This document shows positions 28,801 through 40,920 of a DNA stretch of 64,000 bases, one piece after another. The notes below the pieces were generated by a model. The model was not told the origin of the DNA. It did not search any database and worked only from the letters and a program-made list of their open reading frames with translations. Positions within the stretch are counted from its first letter, which is position 1. Every line of letters begins with the position of its first letter. The stretch comes from Phalacrocorax aristotelis (lineage: Eukaryota > Chordata > Aves > Suliformes > Phalacrocoracidae): the NCBI RefSeq assembly GCF_949628215.1, contig NC_134276.1, positions 104,384,756-104,448,755 on the forward strand, given 5' to 3'. The position numbers and the translations under genes are program-made.

Positions 28801-31800
28801 ATGTATATTTTGCCTTTGTTATCAGTGATTTTCCTGGAGAGTGCTATCAGAGGCAGACTAATTTCAAACAAAAGAAATTACTAATAATTTCAAACCCAGT
28901 TATTTATCACCACATGTCACTAGCAGAACTTTTCAAGCTTTTATTCTAGGAGGGAAGGTGAAGAGATGCTTACCTATAAACCTTCCCTTAGAAATAATAC
29001 ACAAAACAAATCCACTTTTCTAAATTTAATAAAGTTCCTGTTATAATCATTCATTCTCAATATGTTCAGTAAATAAGAGTTAGTGATATAAATTAGGACA
29101 TATTGAGTTTCACTGATTTAATTAAATTGATGTTGATAAATGACATCAAACTTTCTATTTGGGAACACTTATTTAAATTTTGGAACACCATAATCAGTTT
29201 AACTTGCATTAGTTTCCAACTGATACAAGATATGCTGAAAGAATATGTTTCAAATTCATTAATTTAAAACAGTACCTTCGGTCAAACTGCAATACAGTGC
29301 GCAATTCGGTGCAATACAGTGCGCAGACACGCCCTGGCAAACCTATGTTTGATGGTAGCTTAGTGAACTTGAGTAAAAGAGCCAAACATAGATATCTATA
29401 TATACAGGAATAAGAGATACATAATAAAACTGTCTTCTTATTTAGCACCCGCTGATGGGCTGCTCCTGAGACTTTTAAGGAACTGGTTAGCCTTCTTTCA
29501 CATTAAAAATACTGCACAAAGCTGGCCAGGATTTCAGTCACCAGGTGTTGACTGACAAATAATATACCACAATTAAATTATTTCTTGTACACTCAGGATA
29601 AGCCAGCTCTGCTCTTGTGGGTCAGTTAACACAAAGTAATCTCTTCTCATGAGTTGAGAGCAGTTTCTCCTTTCGCTGCTCCTCACACCCAGTGCTTGGT
29701 TACAATCCTAGCCAGTGAGATAATCGCCACCCAGAAGAAACATTCCATTTCCCCTTTTTATATCTAGTTATGCTGCCAGTTCCTCCTAGTAAGCAGTTGT
29801 ACAGCCCCCGGAAGGAGAATGCAGCCTTACTTGGTGAAAACTGTCACTGTGCCTTTCAAGTGAGGTAAAATTTACAGAAAAGCTTAAATCAGATAGATTC
29901 CCTCACCGCTTAGCCCAGGTGAAGGACTTTTTTTATATACCCTAGCAGTACACAAGCCTCACCTGATGCTTTACTGTCACACTTACAGCACGTAACTCCT
30001 GTTTGAACTGAAAACAAATATCCTTGTCAAGCAGAAAAAAATATTAAAGAAATACAAAAAAAATAAGGACGGAAAAAAATAAAATAAAAGCCAAGTATAG
30101 AATACCTAAAGGTCTATCTGTTCAATGTTTTTGCAGCTCATCTTTAAAAAAAATTGTTATATAGTTATTTGTACTCTTGATTCAACTATGGTTTGCTGGA
30201 AATTTTCAAACCTGATGAAAGTTCATTTCCTTTACCTTCTTTAAATATATCAAGCATAACAACCGTGTTCAGGCTAACCACTAAAAGCAATAGTGGAATT
30301 TCTCTGATGTGGTAAAACAGTATGCTGGTTTAAACCCCAAAGGGATGTGATGCAGTGGAGAACATGGCACTCACTTTATTGGTTGCTATTTAGTTTTGTC
30401 AGTATTGACAGAGATTCTGGATTGCATGCTGTAGGGACGCTTGTATGTTTACAATAAAGGACTCAAATTTATGGAGAAGTTGAACGAAATGTAGCAGAAA
30501 AAGATTACCTTTCTGTAATTTCCTTTCTCTAAATGTTAAGAGAGAGGCTGGAATTATTAGCAGGATAGCAAGGTAAAAAATAAAATATGATGCAATGTTA
30601 AGGAAGCTAGGCTTCCTGCCTTTCATGTCCTCTTCTTCCAAGCTATTCACAACCTTGTCATTTCCTACTGCCATCTCTTGTCCCAAACCACTCTACCCTC
30701 TTTGATTTTCCCATGGTCTCGGCTTTCCCTGACTTGTTTTCAGTGTCTCACATAATCATTCTTTTTCCCTAAGCTGTCAGAGCGCTCCCCTTTCTTTTAC
30801 ATCTCTTTTCAGGACCTCTCTTTCCCATAATTCCTGTAAGAAATTTACCATGCTACCATACATTGAGAGATGAGAATGATTCATTATTACTTTCTGTAAT
30901 AAAAATGTAATTACCAGATTATTTTAATTTATAAAAAAGGGTACATAGATAGCCACATCGGCTTCTTTATCTTCCTTGTCCCAATCTTTCTGTGTCACTC
31001 ATTTTTACGTGCTGGAAGTTATGTGCAATAATATATGAAAATGTTTGTTTTTAAATTCCCTTGCATAGGTGATGAGATTCTATTTCAGGCTTGTAGCTGC
31101 AAATTAATATTACACAGCAATTAGCTAGGAAAGATGATGCATATTCTGAAATATTTTTTAAATGAGAAAATTGTGTTCAAGCTGAGACTCTATTCACGCA
31201 CAGCTCAGGAGGCTGCCTCATACATAACCCTACAATGCATACCATCCCATAAAGCACTCAGCAGCAGTGGGTTTCAGTTATTCTTATCAGAGATCCTTAC
31301 ATTTCATGCCATAAACACATCTCAACCCTGACTCCAGGCACTCACCTTTAGCAACAGCACAGCCAGCTTTTTTGGGATGCTTCCCAACTTCTGATTTACT
31401 CTCTTTCATTCTGACTTCTACTGTTTGGCAACAGCTCTCTAGACCTTAATAACATTTAAGATGCAAACGAATAATATTCATTTATTCCAAAGGCCAAAGG
31501 GTCCATGTAGGTACAGGGTATGTTTGGGGAAATTAATGCTCAATCAGCACTAGCTGGCAGGATAAACATCAATGAAATTTCTCCTGCTTTCTCAGGGAAC
31601 ATGCCATGCGGGGCATCCGCTTCCTGAAACCTTTCACCAAGCTGGGCACATGCAGCACTTTCCAACCTTCCTGCTGAAGGGAAAGTCTCTTACTGCTCTA
31701 GCCTCATCCTCAATACAAAATGTCCTTTTACTTGTTTTAAAATTCCAGTGCTTATGCAGGTAAATTTGAGAGTTAATTACAGTCCTAAGTATATTCCACA

Positions 31801-32098
31801 AACCACTGAAAGAAAGCTGAGACTGTCAGTCTACAGGTTTTAGTCTAATGAAATTGTTAATGGCAACATCAAAAGTTATCAGACAGGAAAAATGATCACA
31901 TGCTATCACTCAGGAAAAAAAATGCACCCATAACACTGGACTTCATTTGATACTGTAAACGCTGGTAAAAACATGAAGATTTAAAAGCAATTATTTCATT
32001 GTGGCTTACTCCATAAATTAAACTGTACCTGGGGAGTCATTGAGGCTGAAGGCAATTCGTACTTGCTTATCAGCAGGTACCCTGGCGGTGGTGATCAT
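4674..32098 (-). CDS. MAP3K7CL: MAP3K7CL, TAK1 C-terminal-like coiled-coil protein (whole gene, four firm coding exons)
   Basis: Four minus-strand exons join in frame into 141 residues plus stop; from memory the short human isoform is about 142. The protein matches only the tail of the kinase MAP3K7/TAK1 and has no kinase domain. Recognisable parts are [11 protein letters not shown] at the N-terminus, [17 protein letters not shown] in the middle, and a long heptad coiled coil from about residue 55 to the end, finishing QYQKRQGSS (TAK1 itself ends in a near-identical QQKRQGTS). In TAK1 this tail binds the adaptors TAB2/TAB3, so a role in TAB binding or TAK1 modulation is plausible but is inference. 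The start chosen is ATG 32098-32096, matching the short mammalian form. The frame stays open upstream to the acceptor at 32138, so a longer N-terminus is possible. The gene is head to head with CCT8, as in human. Confidence 0.93.
6275..6300. repeat. Poly-A run and GAA repeat
   Basis: Nineteen A bases followed by two GAAG-type repeats inside a MAP3K7CL intron. It could be the relic tail of a retroposed copy, but no body is recognised. Confidence 0.8.
7590..7665 (-). repeat. MIR-like fragment
   Basis: CCAGGATTTGAACTTAGCTTC followed by CACCATACTAAGCTCTTGCAC-like bases resembles the tRNA-derived end of MIR in reverse. Short and diverged. Confidence 0.5.
12703..13070 (+). mobile_element. Possible second LTR fragment
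   Basis: It starts TGTGCTGGTTTTGGCTGAG, sharing its first 15 bases and a following GTTAAT with the start of the LTR at 27954, but on the plus strand. Downstream similarity is not evident to me, and the right end is a guess. It could be a different LTR family with similar termini. Confidence 0.35.
13145..13260 (-). CDS. MAP3K7CL: MAP3K7CL coding exon C
   Basis: Minus-strand acceptor TTTTCTTAAAG, donor GTGAGT. The 116-base exon encodes [18 protein letters not shown] through IALLEER and two bases of a Lys codon. It matches the TAK1 segment around APCPNSKESM and begins the coiled coil. Confidence 0.95.
13905..14020 (+). repeat. MIR-like fragment
   Basis: ATTTCCTGTAGATGAAGGGG, then TTATGAGATTTAAATCCGC and TTGCAAAGTTTTAAA, resembles the second half of MIR (TTTCCTCATCTGTAAAATGG ... 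GAGGATTAAATGAG). Confidence 0.45.
21272..21415 (-). repeat. MIR-like ancient SINE
   Basis: TTTCAGAGATGAGCAGAGG, GATCACACAATGTG and CAGAGTTGGAAACAGAATGC follow the reverse-complement MIR core (ACAGATGAGGAAACTGAGG ... GGTCACACAGC). Confidence 0.65.
22360..22385. repeat. Poly-A run
   Basis: A run interrupted by a single G, in the MAP3K7CL intron upstream of exon C. Confidence 0.8.
22636..22694 (-). CDS. MAP3K7CL: MAP3K7CL coding exon B
   Basis: Minus-strand acceptor CCTTTTAG, donor GTAAAC. The 59-base exon completes Asp24 and encodes [19 protein letters not shown]. The FPELDQQLQ end is characteristic of MAP3K7CL; TAK1 has a LTLDHQLQ counterpart. Confidence 0.92.
27379..27954 (-). mobile_element. 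Solo LTR of an avian endogenous retrovirus
   Basis: A 576 bp unit bounded by TG...CA. Read on the minus strand it starts TGTGCTGGTTTTGGCCAGGA and ends GGGTTAAACCACA. This matches an LTR type abundant in many bird genomes. A TATA-like AATAAAA (27687-27681) upstream of a GGGGGAAGAAG stretch suggests that the promoter reads on the minus strand, the same direction as MAP3K7CL. No internal viral genes flank it, so it is a solo LTR left by recombination. No clear target-site duplication is seen. The family name was not assigned. Confidence 0.85.
28165..28305 (+). repeat. MIR-like ancient SINE
   Basis: Segments such as TCTATTCACAGCCCTGCC, TGTGACCTTACACAACC, CTCATAAAATGGTGGGGA and GCTCAATAATAAG fall in the order of the MIR consensus. 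An old, diverged copy. Confidence 0.7.
29289..29325. repeat. Short tandem direct repeat
   Basis: GCAATACAGTGCGCA occurs at 29289-29303 and again at 29311-29325, a 22-base period. Confidence 0.9.
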
Positions 32099-32137
32099 GT
32101 GGGCACTTGAGTCAATGCTTTTACTTGTTTGTTCCAG
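32029..32137 (-). CDS. MAP3K7CL: MAP3K7CL coding exon A (start-codon exon)
   Basis: Read on the minus strand, acceptor TATTATTGCAG opens the exon and donor GTACAG closes it. ATG at 32098-32096 starts [23 protein letters not shown], with one base of the next Asp. The 13 codons before the ATG (LEQTSKSIDSSAH) are also open in the same frame and resemble the Ser-rich stretch before MITT in TAK1. They may therefore be coding in a longer isoform. Confidence 0.9.
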
Positions 32138-34942
32138 CTGCAATAATACAAACAATATATTTATTACAGAGCATGTGACACCATTCAACAAATGAGTTTT
32201 AATGCTTTTCATGCATTCACAGCCACCTTTCTCATTCTAGCTAAGCAACATTTAGAATCAAAGTCAAGGGAGTGCCATTTCACTTTTCCATTTAAAAAGG
32301 AGTCGAGTGAAATACAGTGCAGAGACTGCCTTTCTTTTGCTATTTACAGATTAGAAAGAATGATGGCAAAGGAAGCTTCCCCTCTCCTCACCTGCTTGCT
32401 CCCCGCCATTGCCCCTTCAGCAAGCCTTGACTCGTGGCAATGCTGCCTGGTTCTGAAGGTGAAGAAGGAAGAAGGGGTGGGGAGTTGACAGTAACATGAC
32501 CCCAAGCCTGCCATGTGATTGGAAACGTGCACACCACTCCACATGGTGTCAATGAGGAGGCACCCATCCTCCTACCTTCCACCCATACTCCCCCACTCAA
32601 ACTGCGCCTGATAGCCACACGCTTAATGGTCAGAAAGTTACTGGGTCTCCAAACCTTGGTGGTGATTCTTCAGTGGAACTCTGTGCAGGTGTAGGGGTCT
32701 GTCTGCATGGGTTTTTACTCCAGATTGGGACCTTATTCAGTCCTCGGTCTTTCTTCTGAGACCACCAGCTCCAAAAAGTGGTTTTACTGAGATGAAACCC
32801 TGTCCATTAAGAAAACTGCTAGTTCATTTCAAGCAGGGCACTAAAGAATTGTTAAGCAACAAAAGAATTAGCTACTACTGATCGTTAATGGTACAACTAA
32901 AGCATCTCTGAACACTCAAAAGTTGTACTCAGAGCTCTACCATGTATATTTAACCCTCTGAATGAGCAGTTTTGGTTAAACTCTATCACATAGCTAAATG
33001 CAAACTTAATCTCCTCGTATACCTAGCACAAAGCTGCTAAAATTCACAGATATTAATCTTCTGATTAGCTCCATGTGTGGAGAACATGAAGTCAGTGGGA
33101 CTTCATGCACGCAAAACATCTGCCCATAAAGAAATTATTTTAGGACTGAAGACTATGCTATCCAGAGTGCATTGTATCCATACCAGCTATGTGGACAATG
33201 ATGAGAGTAGCTTTTAAATTACCATAAAAACTCCTCAGTCAATTAGAAACCAAATTCTTCAGGAAAATATGATTTATTTACTAAAAGTTGTACCACACGT
33301 CAGTAGACAACACGGCATTTAGCTAGTGAAAACAAAAGACAGTTTCCTAAGCTAATAGTCCTGCAGTTTTTCAGTAAAGTAGCTATTATATTGCACGGAA
33401 ATCCCAACAACTCATTCTAATTTACACTTAATTATTTGGCAGTCTCAGAAAGTCAATAGAATAGCACAATATTTCAGGCTTATAATCTTCCTCAGTGATG
33501 CACAAGTGAATCAAACTCTTCTCTGGCATCACTGCCTTGCAATCAGTGGAAGAGTATCAAATTTGCATTTGGCCCATTAATTTCAGCATTTTTTTTTTTA
33601 TTTGCTTTGTCTGTCTTCATATTTAGCTAGCAGAGTGATATGGTTACTCTGTAGCAATGCTACACAAGGAACTGTTATTTGCAGTGCATAATCTTTTTTT
33701 AAAATGACAACAAACGTTCTAAAATCACGGCTTAAAGATAAATCTTATCTGGATCTGAGAGTGTCTTTTTCTACTAATACATAAAGGATACCAGTGATTG
33801 CCCTTTATCTCCATTGCTAATAATCAAGACACACAAAAATTAAACTGGTTATCTATTGGGCAGACACAAAGCAAAGTCAACTAAAGTGCTGCAGTGTATG
33901 TTTTTGGACTCAGGAAAAGATCCCTGGAATCAACCAAAATATTCTAATTTTAAGTGCATTGCATTAGACTAAATAACTTTTACCTTCTGAGTATTATTGA
34001 TCTCTTTTTTTCCCCCCAAACCCTCACTTTATAAGAAACATCTGAGACATCTCACTGTTTTTAAATTAAACAACAGAGCTACTAAGCCAAATTTCTTTAT
34101 CATATTTCCCTTCCATACCTCCTAATACAAGGTAAAGCAAAAAAAAAAAAATATTTAAATGATAAGCACATCCTTGAAACAAAGCTGTTCATCATTCTAT
34201 GTTGGTGGCACTCATTCCCCTGACATCTGCTTCCTATCTCAAGTGGTCTTCCACAAAGGAGTATCGTTAACTTTTCGTATCATAGCCTACGAAATTAAAA
34301 TTATGCATTCTGCTAGAGGTTTCAAAGTTGACATAACAATATTGTTAGGATTAAATCTGTTGTGTTATCCCAGCCACATACTCTGTGGTCTGAGATATCT
34401 TTAAATTACCCCTTTTAACCACCTACTATGTGAGAACAAAAATTAATACCCCTTCAATAAGCAATGGTGAATTCTATCATAACACAAATTTGTGTTTTCA
34501 TTTTATTGCAATCCACAAAAAGAAATTTCATCTTTATATGCAGCAATTACCCTCCTATCTGTTTTTTTTAATATTGCATTTATCCCTTCACTCCTTTTTG
34601 TGCAAAATCTTCAAGCTCTTCATCACAAAAAGCAATCAAAGGGAACAGAGAGGGATGGAAGCAGGCTGTGTGCAAATGAGGTGGTACAGGAAACGCGCAG
34701 ACCGACTGCCCCCAATTCCCCACCTGCTTTCTCCATGCATGAAGAACAATATCTCTGTAGACAGAGATGAGGGTGAGTGGGCAACCTGGAATTTAACGAG
34801 ATTTAATGAGCAGCTCCCTTCTTCACAACAATTGCCTACAGAACTGGCTGCTGTTTCTCCATAAAAAATCCGCAGCAGAACTCAGATTAAGTGCTGTTAC
34901 AGCTCTATCAATTTAGTTCAGTTTTCACACCTGTTGCCTTAC
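32138..34942. other. Sequence upstream of MAP3K7CL exon A; intron if the 34943-35022 exon is real
   Basis: AT-rich non-coding sequence. A poly-A run lies near 34139-34151. No repeat family or exon is recognised apart from the flanking splice sites. Confidence 0.5.
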
Positions 34943-35022
34943 CTCACTTAGCAGAGTGTCTGCACTTGTATAATCCAGGGCCAGCCACTGCCTTGGCTTG
35001 TCGTTGCCTTTATGGAGTAAAG
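34943..35022 (-). CDS. Candidate upstream coding exon of MAP3K7CL
   Basis: On the minus strand an 80-base open segment lies between a good acceptor (CTTTTATTGAAG) and a strong donor (GAG|GTAAGG). It reads LLHKGNDKPRQWLALDYTSA to DTLLSE and ends on a codon boundary, the phase exon A needs. Its last 22 residues align without gaps to the stretch of TAK1 just before its MITT-containing segment, with 7 identities (Gly-Asn, Pro-Arg, Asp, two Thr) by my recollection of TAK1. It starts with two bases of a split codon and has no ATG, so a further upstream exon would be needed. It could still be a chance open frame or a 5'UTR exon. Confidence 0.45.
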
Positions 35023-36818
35023 CTTCAATAAAAGAAAAGGCTGCACCTGCTGCATAGCAACAAACTGACAAGGTCTGAGAAGCTGAGACAGCTGTCAGGG
35101 CAACATGCTGCTACCTGCACTTCCCATAGGCTTTGCTGTCCCAAAAGATCACCCTTTTCCGCTTTTCTCCCCAATTCCGCTTTTCCTTCCTCTCCTTGCC
35201 AGTGATGAGAGACTGTGATGCTGTCACGCTTCAGGGAGGAAAAAATCCTTCTGTCACAGGCATTATTAAGCAGCAAACTGTGGCGAGCCCAAGATTTTTA
35301 ATTCATTAGTCCTGGCAAACCTAAAATACAAACAGACTTGCTTCATAGGACAGGAATGTTTTCAGCATGACCCAATCAGTGTCTGTGTCTATTCCAGCAA
35401 ACTGGCAAAGATAGCATGACTCCAGTCAGCAAAAATGTCTGCGGCTCCAATCAGCTTGGGCTGACACTGCCAACTTGGACTGGCTACAAGCAAACTATCA
35501 AATGATAGCAGCGACTATCAAAGCTAACAACAAGGGATGGGCTTGGCGCGTTAGGCTAGGCTCATGTTGGCTTTGGTCAAGCCAGGATTGTCTAATAGCA
35601 GATGATAGCCCCGCTCTTCTGAGGAGGCAACGGGCAAATTTCAGAATGCGTATGCTGTGAAAGCAGATGTATTTATAGATGAGCTGATGATGGCAGTGAT
35701 AGCTGACTAAGTCAGAGACTTGACTGAACTCAGAGGATTTCCTAGTGTAATTTTGGATAGATTTTGTCAGTTTTGAAACCACAGGCAAGCAATTAATAGG
35801 TACATCCTGAGGTATCACAGGAGAGATTAATTTCTTCAGCCTAAACTTTACTTTTCTGTAGCTGTGTCACACACATGTACTGTCTACATTACTTCTGTTA
35901 TTGACTGCTATCACAGTCATTAAAAAAAATGGAGAAAAATTGAGAGAAATTATGGAATGATTACACAGGATGTCTTTGTAATTATTGTTCTGTGCTTGAA
36001 AAGGGGGCTCTCCTCCTTTTATCTTTTATCCTGAAGACATTTTTTATGTTTTTAAATTTCAAATGGAAAAGGTTTATCTAACACAGATCTCCCGTGTAGG
36101 CACACTGCTAGATTCTCTTGGCTCCGCTGAGATACAAAGAGGTTGCAGGACAGAGACGTGAAGGACTGAAGTCAAATTGTCATCCTTCCTCACCCCCTCA
36201 CCTTCTGGCCCTAGCCCAAGATTGATCTAATCAGTGCAAATCTCAGGAAGCCAGCAGTTGCCCTTGTGGCCTCAAAAGACCTTTTTCATATTTTGAAATG
36301 ACTAAACTGCAAAGATATTCTACCCACACAGCCTTTCCCCCAGCGAGGACCCAGGAGGGTATCAGACAGCTACACCATTAGTTAGGTATCTGGTGAGGCT
36401 GCCTTTTTAACTGCAGTGTGTTTTCAGAGCAGACTATGGGCTCTGCCCCAAAGAGTTAGTGAAAAGCGGGACTGCGCCTCTGACTACGCTGACAATTTTC
36501 TCTTCTTTTGATGTGTTTCTGAAAAAGATTAAGGGTTCCTCCCTATACGTTTCCTTTGGAAGGGGAGAGAGAGAGATTTGTTTCTGATCACAACCTTTAT
36601 TGCAAATACCATTCTGCAGCTCAATACCATCAGCAGTTGATATTGATCTCCAGCTCCAGGTCCAATTATTGTGAAAGTATTTGTTTGAAGATACAGAAAA
36701 TGCTGGCTCCAGTGAAGTCACTAAAAATATTCTGCTTCAGTTTCCATGGAGTCAGGGTTTCCCCCAAATCCTCTTCTGCTTTGTGTGGACAGATGGTATT
36801 TAGATTGTATAAGTGCCT

Positions 36819-37030
36819 TCACAGAATCCCAGGTTGGAAGGGACCTCAGGGATCATCTAGTCCAACCTTCCTAGGAAGAGCACAGTCTAGACAAGACGGC
36901 CCAGCACCCTGTCCAGCCGAATCTTGAAAGTGTCCAATGTGGCCGATTCACCCACTTCCCTGGGGAGATTATTCCAATGGGTGACTGTCCTCACTGTGAA
37001 AAATTTCCCTCTCATTCCTGCTCATGTAAT
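36819..37030 (-). mobile_element. CR1 LINE 3' fragment
   Basis: It begins TCACAGAATCCCAGGTTGGA and continues through GGACCTCAGGGATCATCTAG and CCCTGGGGAGATTATTCCAA, the reverse complement of a CR1 3'UTR. About 210 bp; a 5'-truncated copy inserted in minus orientation. Confidence 0.93.
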
Positions 37031-40000
37031 GGCCTTCATTACATGCCATTACAGTAAAGCCTAAAAAAGGCTCTCTACGTAAAATCTTCAATAGCCATGA
37101 CAGTGAGGGTCTTGGACAGAAATGATGGCTGAATAGCCATGGGGTCGTTTTTCCAGATGGCTCTGACACCCCACATTTCCATGCTCACACTTCAGTTGTA
37201 CTTAGTTTAAACTGTATCTGCATTTGCAAACTGAGTTCATAATCGTTTTATGTTTTGTATCCATTGTACACGTTTCCTAAATCTCAGTGTTTCTGGTTAA
37301 ATCTGCATTATTATACACCCTTTACAAAAGGAGGTGGAATCACCTGTACTTCACACACTCCTCTTTAAGGGGTGTGCTGCTCCCGAAAGCTATGAATCAT
37401 GGGCTAAGATACCAAAACTGCACAAACCAAAAGGCCCCTGATTTGCATTTAAATATCAGTTCCGTGCTTTACACAATGATTAGTCACCTGAAACTACTAC
37501 TTTATGGAAGGTAGCATATTTTTAAAACGTGAGAATATTATAGCATTCTGTATACAGACCATATAATTTGAAGCATTAGAAGAAATTATTTGACTGTAAT
37601 CATTTTATCATCTACTTATTTTAGGGGCTATGGAGCTAAAACCCCCAACAACATGTATTTGAGCAGCATATTTTAAAAAGCTCTCTAAATTACTTTATAA
37701 CAACAAACTAGGGAAGAACTCAATTTGGAACAACAGGGAAATTGCGTCCAGGGTGCTTCACTTCTGTTACTTGCTCGAATTAATATTTAAAGGCATTGTA
37801 GATTTTGGGTAGAGATAAGTCTCACTTCTCTTATTCACTAAGTAGGTGACTAAAATCTGCCCACCTAAGAAAATTACTCTCCCATTTATCGCAACACAAA
37901 AACCCCTTCTTTATAACAGGCTGGGCATACACCTCACAGTCATCTCTGTGAAAATTACAGAATGCTGATAACTCCAGGGTTTTTTGTGCAGAAGCACAGC
38001 CTGCCCTGTTTTGTTTCCAGCATATTCTTAGTCATCCGATGCCTGGTACCCAAGCAAAAATTCTTTCAATCCTGTATAACATTATGAAACTGGTGAAATG
38101 TTAGAAGAGGATATCATGTTTTATTCAGCAAAGAAACCTTAATGAAACACTCTAAATTAAGAACAGTGGGACTTACTGATGTTCAGTAGCAGAAACATGC
38201 AAATTTGTTACAGTTTTTAGGATGAAGTATCGGTTATTCTACACATGTAAAAAAAGCCAATATCTGCTATCTAATAAAACACCTGTTGCCTTCCCCTTTT
38301 TAGCTGTGCTACTTTCAATTCATCTCCGTTTCCTAGTATAAGTAGTATTTTAGTAGCGTATGACCTCATTCATGCTAAAATGGTGTTTCACAGCTTGCCA
38401 GTCACTATTTAAAAATACACTTTAAATATTCTAGCATATGGAAGATGTTCCAAGGAGAAATAAAAAAAAAAATGCTTTGCCTAAAACTGCACACGGAGCA
38501 AAATCTTCATTTTATAGATTCCTCTGAGTACAAACAGAATCCCATTTTTGACAATTTCCGATGAACTTATTTTTGCAGCAAAAGTTGTTAAAAATCCCAC
38601 TGTGGGAGGGATTTGCTCCCCTTTATTGACGTTGGGGCTGATCAGGGTGCAGCTGCTCCATGCTTCAGATAATTGATTTTGAAACCATAAACGTTGGTGA
38701 GTCACGTCCTTCAACTCCACATTACCTGTAGAATTTCCGATACCACTTGGACTGCATGGCCCAGAGTTCGCCAAATATTAAAAGGTAGGTGGTATATTCA
38801 GTTTGTCTGCCACTGTAATTGGATAAGTGCCCTCACACTAGCCACAGAAATAGAATTTCTTTGTTGACCTTGTTTCTTCTTGCAGTCATAAGGATAACCA
38901 TTTCAGGTCTGCATGGAACTGGGTAGAGAAGTGTTTTTTTCTACAGCAGCAGTTATCCTGGATGAGATCAGAACATCCAATATGACGTAATCAAATCACA
39001 ACATTCCCAACCAGAAGTCCGGAACCAGAGAATACTTCTTTCTTGTCTTTTGGGTAACGGAAAGTTATAGATCAAATATACATTAATTAGTCTTGTTGCA
39101 CCTCACTCACAACTTAATGTCCTGACAACTGGAGCATCCAACAGAGCACTTCATTACTGTTCTTAGATACTACCTCCAGTCTCTTTGCCTGGGCAGTGGT
39201 TTAACACAGGTAAAATGACATACTTTCCCCCAAGCTCTACACTCATGGATGGCTGAACACTATCAGATAGAATTAAGTCATTAAAACCAGCATGAAACAT
39301 ACATTGAGCCCTGTGTTAAAAAATAGCACATAAGAAACTTTAAAATTAATGGAAAATTGATAAGCAATATCTGAATTCACTTATATAGGATCATACAGAT
39401 CTAATGAAGGAGGTTGCTGCAGACAATTAAAAAATTGGCTCAGACAACCTAATGTGGAATTACAGCTGTTGACTCAACAATGTTTACACCTGCCTTCAGA
39501 CCACCTGGAAATAACTGCATCTTGAATCGTTTGAAAGCCTGACTGGTGAAAAACTCTATCGCTTCCACCTAGAAGCAACAGAAGCTTTCTAGAAGCATTT
39601 CCACCGCTTTCTAGACAGAAATTGTGGGAAGCTAATTCCGCTGAGAGGAAGAAAACTGCAGCCTCTGAGATATGATGCTGCCAAAGACCCTTGCATATCT
39701 CTTGTATTGAAAACAAGATGAAAGCTGAAGTTAGAAATATTACTGGAAAAGCCTCTCTGTTGTCAGAAATCAGCAGGTGCAAACTCACATGAGCAGAGAG
39801 ATGGCAATAACTTTTAGAAACTAATTACAGGAAGAATAGTGGCACATCATCTCATCAGGGAATGATGGCGGATATTGATTGACAGTGTGAAGCAATTCAC
39901 TGGGAGATCAGCAGCTGAATGTTCAAAGCTAGCATTAGCAAGCACTAACTGAAAAGACCAGGACTTTCTCACAAGCACCTAAACAAAAATGTATCAGTTT

Positions 40001-40903
40001 TGCTTACCGATTGTGCCACAAAACCACAACCAGCTCTCCTAGGATGAATAGATAGTTCTCTCATATCCATGTAAAAGCAGAGTAATCACTCCATTTCAAT
40101 TGGACTTGCCATTCCTTAAGGGAATGCTTAGCTTAGCTGACTTAAGAACTTACCTGAAGAGGATGCTACAAGACATTACAGCCTCACTTGATGATGGCTG
40201 AGGTCATCATGCTCTCGTGGATACATGCAAAAGGCTTTTAAGTCAACACACTTTTTCATGAAGCTTTGCTGCTATAAGGAAGAAATCAGCATTCAGAAGA
40301 ATGCGGTGAAATCCCCAGAAGCAGCTGGTATTCTGCCCATACTTGAAATCTCACTGCTTATTCAGCACCAAAACTGCCTTAGTTAATAGTGCCAGCTGCA
40401 GTTGTAGACGAGCAGTTTAGAAACAATAAATGCTGGAATGCTTATTAGCAAAAATTTTTAATTACTAAATGTGGCTTATAATAGTCCAGGAAGTCCTCAC
40501 GCCTCCTCTAGATATTTATCCTCCCTCCCTCCCTGAAGAGAAAACATGATATTATAGCTTGCAAGAGCAGAGCAGGCAGTTCAGCAGTGTGGTAGATGTA
40601 TCAGGCACATGACTATCACACAATGACAGGACGTGTGTGTATGAATTTATCTTGTTCAGTAGAATGAACTACACTAAACGAGAAATCATTATGGTTACAA
40701 AGTCAAAAACGATCAGACCTGTGACCTGCCTCCCTATTTACAGTTGGTTTGGAACCCTTGTGCATCTCTGATATGGTCTTTAATGATGGATTTTCACACC
40801 ACTTTCCCCCATGAACCCAAATTCAGACAGGATTGCTTGTTCCAATGAAAGATATATTTTTATAAACCCAAAGATATTATATTTTTATAAAGTCATGCTA
40901 TAC

Positions 40904-40920
40904 AAAAAAAAAAAAAAAAA
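40904..40920. repeat. Poly-A run
   Basis: Seventeen consecutive A bases in intergenic sequence. Confidence 0.8.

Larger units (their letters stand above)
22695..32028 (-). other. MAP3K7CL: MAP3K7CL intron between exons A and B
   Basis: 9,334 bp, GT-AG on the minus strand. It contains the solo LTR at 27379-27954, a MIR relic at about 28165-28305 and a small direct repeat at 29289-29325. Nothing else is recognised. Confidence 0.75.

Noticed and set aside
34430-34864. 144-codon plus-strand open frame
   Set aside because: No family resemblance and no coding-like composition; intergenic chance frame.
38710-38812. Minus-strand open segment with a GTAATG donor (reads ...ELWAMQSKWYRKFYR)
   Set aside because: Its donor phase does not fit the candidate exon at 34943-35022, and it shows no TAK1 resemblance. 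Likely chance.
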